Source: JAICJJ01 sp039809985 (GTDB lineage: Bacteria > Chloroflexota > Chloroflexia > Thermomicrobiales > UBA6265). From it: a DNA stretch of 16,767 bases. How positions within the stretch are numbered: position 1 is the first letter of the stretch; each line of letters opens with the position of its first letter. The notes beneath the pieces were generated by a model. The model was not told the DNA's origin, made no database searches, and worked only from the letters and a program-made list of their open reading frames with translations. The stretch covers positions 1-16,767 of the forward strand of contig JBDHWC010000046.1 in the NCBI GenBank assembly GCA_039809985.1. Reading direction: 5' to 3'. Both the position numbers and the translations under genes were made by a program. Below, one piece after another: positions 12,942-16,767 of the stretch.

Positions 12942-13790
12942 CTACCGCCAGCGCCGCTTCGCCAGCGTCGCCAGCACAGCCGTCACCAGCCCGGCCCCGG
13001 CCAGCATCGCCGCGTCACCCAGCAGGTACGGCGGGCGCGGGTTCCGCGTCGCGACCGGCGGCCGGTACCAGTGCATCCGCAGCCAGAGCAGCACCGTCTC
13101 GCGCATCGCCCGCAGGATGACCCGCGGGCTGCCGCCCGTCGCCGTGCCGGCGACCCGCGGGTAGTGGTGGACGCCGACCTGCATCAGGCTCGCGCCCTGC
13201 CGGCGCGCCTTGGCCTGGATCTCGGTGTTGATCAGCGCGCCGGGCGCCTGCAACGGCATCGACCGGATCAGGTCGCCGCGGAACACCTTGAACGCGCAGT
13301 CGATGTCCCGCAGGTGGACCCCGAACAGGACGCGGACGGTGACGTTGAAGATCTCGGCGAAGACCCGCCGGTGCAGCGGGTCGTTCCGCTCCAGCCGGAA
13401 CCCGGCCACGATGTCGTGGTCTGCCACGAACGGCGCGAGCAGGCGCAGGTCGGCGACGTCGAACTGACGGTCGGCGTCCATGAACATCACGTGGTCGCCG
13501 CGCGAGGCGGCGAAGCCGGAGGTCAGGGCCGCCCCGTAGCCGCGGTTGCGCGGGTGCCGCACCAGCCGCACCCGGTCGTCCTCGGCGGTCATCGCCTCGA
13601 CGACCGCGGCGGTGGCGTCCCGGCTGCCATCGTCGACGACGACGATCTCGAAGTCGACGGCGTGGCGCGGCAGCACCTCGAGGGCGCGCCGCACCACCGG
13701 CTCGATGTTCGCTTCCTCGTTGTGGGCCGGGAGGACCAGCGTCAGGCTGCCGGGCAGCATCCGCTCCCCGGCCGCCGGGGCGAGCCTCAT
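12942..13790 (-). CDS. family 2 glycosyltransferase, dolichyl-phosphate-mannose-synthase-like, with C-terminal helix
   Basis: The 282-aa product has the GT-A fold of GT2 enzymes, which move a sugar from a nucleotide sugar to an acceptor, often a polyprenyl phosphate. Landmarks are 'LVLPAHNEEANIEPVV' (18-33), 'IVVVDDGSRDAT' (49-60), 'HPRNRGYGAAL' (79-89), the metal-binding 'MDADRQFD' (104-111) and 'RDIDCAFKVFR' (161-171). Residues about 255-277 form a hydrophobic helix before a basic tail 'LAKRRWR', suggesting membrane attachment. Its ATG (13790-13788) overlaps the TGA of the VanW gene (ATGA), so translation is probably coupled; an internal ATG at 13760 is a less likely alternative. Polyprenyl-phosphate glycosyltransfer for envelope polymers or protein glycosylation is inferred, acceptor unknown. 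Stop is 21 bases from the convergent DUF512 gene. Confidence 0.9.
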   Translation of the reverse strand: MRLAPAAGERMLPGSLTLVLPAHNEEANIEPVVRRALEVLPRHAVDFEIVVVDDGSRDATAAVVEAMTAEDDRVRLVRHPRNRGYGAALTSGFAASRGDHVMFMDADRQFDVADLRLLAPFVADHDIVAGFRLERNDPLHRRVFAEIFNVTVRVLFGVHLRDIDCAFKVFRGDLIRSMPLQAPGALINTEIQAKARRQGASLMQVGVHHYPRVAGTATGGSPRVILRAMRETVLLWLRMHWYRPPVATRNPRPPYLLGDAAMLAGAGLVTAVLATLAKRRWR

Positions 13791-15898
13791 GCGGCCGGCG
13801 CCCCGCCGTTCCCGGCGGCAAGCATCGCGCTGCCGCTGCCATCGTCGGTGGCCGCGCTCTGACCGTCACCAGTGGTGTCCGCGCCGAACGACGGCACCCC
13901 GTCCTCGGCCACGCCCGCGCCCGACCACGACACGTCCGGCGGACCGGCCGGCGGGTCGCTGACGAGCGGCGGCAGCGCCCGGCCCGGCTCGGCCGGCGAC
14001 TTGCCCGCCATGTCCGGGCTCACTTCCCAGACGTTCCCCTTCGGGTAGAACTTGGTGTAGAACGACCGCTCCCAGAGGACGTTGCCGTCCCGGTCGTAGA
14101 CGGTCCGGTAGTAGGTGACTTCCTCGCCGACGCCGGCCGACATCGTCTGGTTGATCGTGCCCGGCTCCAGCTTGGCGTCGACCTCCTCGTCGTCCGGCAG
14201 CATCTGGAACTTCTGGCCGACCGTCGGCCCGACGCTCTCGACCTTGTAGCCGAGGTCCGCGCCGTAGATGTTGACGATCACGTGCGCGCCGTCCGACCAA
14301 GACTCGACGAGCATCCACTTGTCCGAGGGGTTCTCGAACTTGAAGTCGCCCCACGTCGACGGGTCGTCGCTCGGCTGCAGGATCGAGGCGTCGAGGCCGA
14401 GCGGCCAGCCGTCCAGCTCGTAGAAGCCGATCCGGAACCGGTGCGGCCACCACTCGGTGATCGGCAGCCCGGCGAGGTAGGCGGCGCGGAAGACGGTCGT
14501 CGACACTTGGCAGATGCCGCCGCCGATGTCCTTGCCGATGCTCTCGCCGGAGATCACCTGCGCCTCGACGTAGCCCTTCTCCTCGTTGATCAGGCCGATC
14601 GCGTTGTTGAACGAGAAGGTGCCGTGCGGTGGCACCAGCGTCCCGTTCAGCAGGTTCGCGCCGACGCCGATGTTCGTCGCCCGGCCGCCGGCCGACCCGG
14701 CGTAGTTCGAGCTGCCCGAGCCCAGCAAGGTGGTGATCCCGAGCTTGGCGAGGTTGTTGCTGTCGATCTCCGGCGCCGTCACCGTCACCGGCACCTCGAC
14801 CGCCTTGTGGTCGCCGAAGAAGCTCATGTTGACGAGGCCGGCCAGCTTGTCCGCCTGCAGCCGCGTCCCGTCGACGCTCTCGACGACCGAGACGACCCGC
14901 TCCCCGTTCCAGCCGACTTGCGCGTTCACCGGGTCGCGGTTGATCTCCGGCCCGAGCATGTCGCTCAGGTACGCCGACAATTTCACCTGGTCGAGCGACA
15001 GCCGAACCGCGTCCGCCCCGGAGCGCGTCTGGTCGACCGACTGGTCGAGGAAGCCGCCGGCGACGGCCCCGGGGATCGTCCAGCGCCCGTTGCCGTAGGT
15101 CACCTGCACTGGGTTCGCGAGCGACTGGGTGAGCGATGCCTGGGCGGCAGCGAGGTCTCCCGCGCGCACCCGGGCGCTCTTCGCGATCGTCGGCAGCGCG
15201 CCGTCGGTGCCGGCCAGCTGGCTCAGCCCGGCCATGATCTCCGCCGTCGCCGCCGGCCGGTCGACCACGGTGCCGTCCTGCTCCGGCACGATCGAGACGG
15301 CGGTGCCGTTCACTTTCAGGTAGGCGTCGTGCGGCGGCGCGCCCAGCTCGCGGTCGATCTTGTCGAACCAGCTTCCGAGCGCCTGCTCGTCGAATGCCAT
15401 CCGGAGTGGCAGGTGCTCGTCGCCCCGGACCAGCCCGAGCGTGGTCCCGGTCCGCTCGAGCGCGCCGGGCTCGCGGCCGACGTCGAAGGCGGCGGCCGCG
15501 CTGCCCGCGGTGTCGACCGTCAGGCCGAGCTGGCTCAGCGACGCGGTCCACGTCTGGCCGCCGTGCGCGAAGGTGACCGGCTGCGCCTCCAGCCTTGCCG
15601 CCCGCGCCGCGATCAGGTTCGTCGCGTCCGGAACCGTCTGGCCGCCAACCGGGACGTCGGCGACGTAGACCGCGGGATAGATCCGCTCGGCATGAGTTGC
15701 CCGCAGCGCCAGCAGCCCCACCGCCAGAGCCAGCGTCGCCAAGCCGGCGATCAGGGCCAGCCGGGAAACCAGACGGCGCTCGACCGGGCCGTAGAGGGGC
15801 ACTACCGCCCCGTTGTCGGGGGCGACCTTCGTGCTCGCGGATCGGCTCCTCGGGGCGGCCAGACCGGGCAGCGTTGGCAGGAGCGCCTGTCGTCGCAC
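13787..15898 (-). CDS. VanW/YoaR-type cell-wall protein with peptidoglycan-binding-like domains
   Basis: The 703-aa product has a basic cytoplasmic N-terminus, one membrane helix (about 45-66) and a long extracytoplasmic part. About 75-330 holds two repeated YoaR-like putative peptidoglycan-binding domains; about 395-555 is the VanW domain with 'NLLNGTLVPPHGTFSFNN' (416-432) and the hallmark 'DIGGGICQVSTTVFRAA' (457-473). A G5-like segment follows (about 570-628, 'LEPGTINQTMSAGVGEEV') and then a disordered Ala/Gly/Ser/Asp-rich tail. VanW proteins are linked to the cell wall, but no enzymatic activity is proved. Start: GTG 15898 with GGGAAGGG about eight bases upstream; a longer frame to 16192 overlaps the FHA gene in another frame. 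It lies 17 bases after the FHA gene and overlaps the glycosyltransferase start. Confidence 0.9.
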   Translation of the reverse strand: MRRQALLPTLPGLAAPRSRSASTKVAPDNGAVVPLYGPVERRLVSRLALIAGLATLALAVGLLALRATHAERIYPAVYVADVPVGGQTVPDATNLIAARAARLEAQPVTFAHGGQTWTASLSQLGLTVDTAGSAAAAFDVGREPGALERTGTTLGLVRGDEHLPLRMAFDEQALGSWFDKIDRELGAPPHDAYLKVNGTAVSIVPEQDGTVVDRPAATAEIMAGLSQLAGTDGALPTIAKSARVRAGDLAAAQASLTQSLANPVQVTYGNGRWTIPGAVAGGFLDQSVDQTRSGADAVRLSLDQVKLSAYLSDMLGPEINRDPVNAQVGWNGERVVSVVESVDGTRLQADKLAGLVNMSFFGDHKAVEVPVTVTAPEIDSNNLAKLGITTLLGSGSSNYAGSAGGRATNIGVGANLLNGTLVPPHGTFSFNNAIGLINEEKGYVEAQVISGESIGKDIGGGICQVSTTVFRAAYLAGLPITEWWPHRFRIGFYELDGWPLGLDASILQPSDDPSTWGDFKFENPSDKWMLVESWSDGAHVIVNIYGADLGYKVESVGPTVGQKFQMLPDDEEVDAKLEPGTINQTMSAGVGEEVTYYRTVYDRDGNVLWERSFYTKFYPKGNVWEVSPDMAGKSPAEPGRALPPLVSDPPAGPPDVSWSGAGVAEDGVPSFGADTTGDGQSAATDDGSGSAMLAAGNGGAPAA

Positions 15899-15915
15899 GT
15901 GCGATTCCCTTCCCG

Positions 15916-16404
15916 TCAGCGCGTGCGGGACGACCCCAACTCGCCCGGCGCGGCACCCAGCCGCAGCCTCACGCGTCCGCATTGTAGTACGTCGCCCGTC
16001 CCCAAGGCCGTTCCGTCGCCGGCAGGGATGCCGTTGACGAAGGTGCCGTTGGTGCTGCCGAGATCGGCCACCACCCAATCGTCCCCGTCGCGCCAGAGGC
16101 GCGCGTGCTGGCCGGAGACGAACTCGTCGTCGATCCGGACCGGGCTGCCGACCGCGCGGCCGACCGTCGCGCCGTCCGCCACCGGGAACCATGCGCCGAC
16201 CGGCAGCCCCGAGTTCGCGGCGTCGACCACCACGAGCCGATCAGGCACGGGCCCGGCCGCGCGACGGCGGACCGGCGTCGCCGCCGCGACCACGTCGCGC
16301 AGCCCGGCCCCGGCCACGGCGAAGACGATGACGTAGAGCAGCAGCACGAACGCCGCCCGCAGCCCGAGCACGACCCACTCTGTCGCCTCCGGCGTCAGGC
16401 TCAC
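15916..16404 (-). CDS. membrane-anchored FHA-domain protein (FhaB-like)
   Basis: The 162-aa product has a single hydrophobic helix (about 10-33), a basic linker ('TPVRRRAAG') and a C-terminal FHA domain (about 57-150). The phosphothreonine-binding features are present: 'TVGRAVGSPVRIDD' (80-93, G82-R83), 'VSGQHARL' (96-103, S97 and H100) and 'DLGSTNGTFVNG' (114-125). FHA domains bind phosphothreonine made by Ser/Thr kinases. The helix-plus-FHA layout is that of actinobacterial FhaB, which sits beside cell-division and cell-wall genes. Start: GTG 16404-16402 overlaps the TGA of the upstream FHA gene (GTGA); an ATG further upstream lies within that gene in another frame. The next gene, VanW, starts 17 bases later. 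Confidence 0.85.
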   Translation of the reverse strand: MSLTPEATEWVVLGLRAAFVLLLYVIVFAVAGAGLRDVVAAATPVRRRAAGPVPDRLVVVDAANSGLPVGAWFPVADGATVGRAVGSPVRIDDEFVSGQHARLWRDGDDWVVADLGSTNGTFVNGIPAGDGTALGTGDVLQCGRVRLRLGAAPGELGSSRTR

Positions 16405-16767
16405 GTCGCGTCCGACTCCCCGGCCTCGCCGAGCCGGTGCAACCGGACCGCGAGCGAACCGAACGTCACCTCGTCCCCGGCCGCGACCGCGGCACTGGCA
16501 ACCCGCTCGCCGTTGACCCGGGTCCCGTTCGTGCTGCCGAGATCGACCACGTGCCAGCCGTCGGCCCGCCACTCGAACCGCGCGTGCTGGCGGGAGACGT
16601 CGGCCCGGTCGAGCACCACGTGGTTTCCCGGCGCGCGGCCGACCGTCGTCCGCCGCTCCCGCAGCAGGAACGCCCGCCGGCCGCCGGGCCCGAGGTCGGC
16701 GACCGCCCGCAGGGCCCGAACCCCGGTCGCAGCCTCGACCGCCCGAGCCAGCGCCGCCTCGTCCTCC
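16401..16767 (-). CDS. FHA-domain protein, C-terminal part (N-terminus off the window)
   Basis: The frame is open from the right edge and gives the last 121 residues. After an Ala-rich stretch ('DEAALARAVEAATGVRALR') comes a complete FHA domain (about 32-112) with 'TTVGRAPGNHVVLD' (40-53), 'VSRQHARF' (57-64, S58 and H61) and 'DLGSTNGTRVNG' (75-86). In actinobacteria and Chloroflexota a DUF3662-plus-FHA protein (FhaA type) often precedes the FhaB type; whether this one has DUF3662 cannot be seen. An internal ATG would give 72 aa but cuts the FHA domain, so the gene clearly starts to the right of the window. Its stop overlaps the start of the next FHA gene. Confidence 0.85.
   Translation of the reverse strand, partial: EDEAALARAVEAATGVRALRAVADLGPGGRRAFLLRERRTTVGRAPGNHVVLDRADVSRQHARFEWRADGWHVVDLGSTNGTRVNGERVASAAVAAGDEVTFGSLAVRLHRLGEAGESDAT

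Noticed and set aside
15899..16192. Longer N-terminus for the VanW protein
   Set aside because: This stretch is the FHA gene read out of frame; the GTG at 15898 follows GGGAAGGG and leaves a conventional membrane-anchored N-terminus.
14282..16336. 684-codon plus-strand frame opposite the VanW gene
   Set aside because: Antisense Arg/Pro/Ala-rich translation; the minus-strand VanW gene has a membrane helix and a complete hallmark motif.

Overview
The window comes from a very GC-rich bacterium (roughly 70% G+C by eye, with GTG starts and strong G/C third-position bias). The mix of a SCO1664-type kinase-like protein, a DUF512 radical-SAM/PDZ protein, paired FHA proteins next to a VanW protein, a greA-lysS pair and a 'CCCCCAACCCCCTCTCC' type intergenic palindrome fits a Chloroflexota member (Thermomicrobia-like) or, less likely, an actinobacterial relative. 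This placement is inference; no rRNA or marker comparison was possible. The genes are mainly chromosomal housekeeping and envelope functions, densely packed, with several 4-base start/stop overlaps.

Layout. 1-946 (minus): a small two-helix membrane protein translationally coupled to a TauE/SafE permease that runs off the left edge. 1140-2609 (plus): a MATE efflux transporter, converging with and overlapping by 16 bases a SCO1664-type PI3/4-kinase-like protein (2594-3364, minus). 3516-4289 (plus): a fumarylacetoacetate hydrolase-family enzyme, divergent from the kinase-like gene. 4290-4935: about 650 bp without a gene, filled with nested inverted and degenerate direct repeats, then a promoter region with four TTCAGG-like hexamers spaced exactly 11 bp apart. 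4936-8602 (plus): an HtrA/DegP-like PDZ protease, an OmpR-class response regulator and its sensor histidine kinase. A 150-bp MITE-like sequence with inverted ends sits exactly at the kinase stop codon, flanked by TGA on both sides. 8769-11186 (minus): greA, lysS and a 47-aa membrane protein, ending in an intrinsic terminator and starting from a good sigma70-type promoter. 11469-12920 (plus): a DUF512/radical-SAM/PDZ protein, divergent from greA. 12942-16767 (minus): an FHA protein (partial), an FHA protein with a membrane helix, a VanW/YoaR-type cell-wall protein and a family 2 glycosyltransferase, all overlapping or nearly so.

How the parts may work together. The protease plus two-component pair looks like a self-regulated envelope-stress module comparable in content to mycobacterial MprA-MprB-PepD. 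The 11-bp repeats just upstream of the protease -10 are the expected footprint of an OmpR-class regulator. The right-hand operon looks like an envelope operon in which FHA domains read Ser/Thr phosphorylation and a VanW protein and a lipid-linked glycosyltransferase act at the cell surface.

I found no CRISPR array, phage, toxin-antitoxin or defence system, no RNA gene and no transposase. The most unusual items are the regulatory repeats, the repeat-rich intergenic region, the MITE-like insertion and the unannotated-size small membrane proteins.
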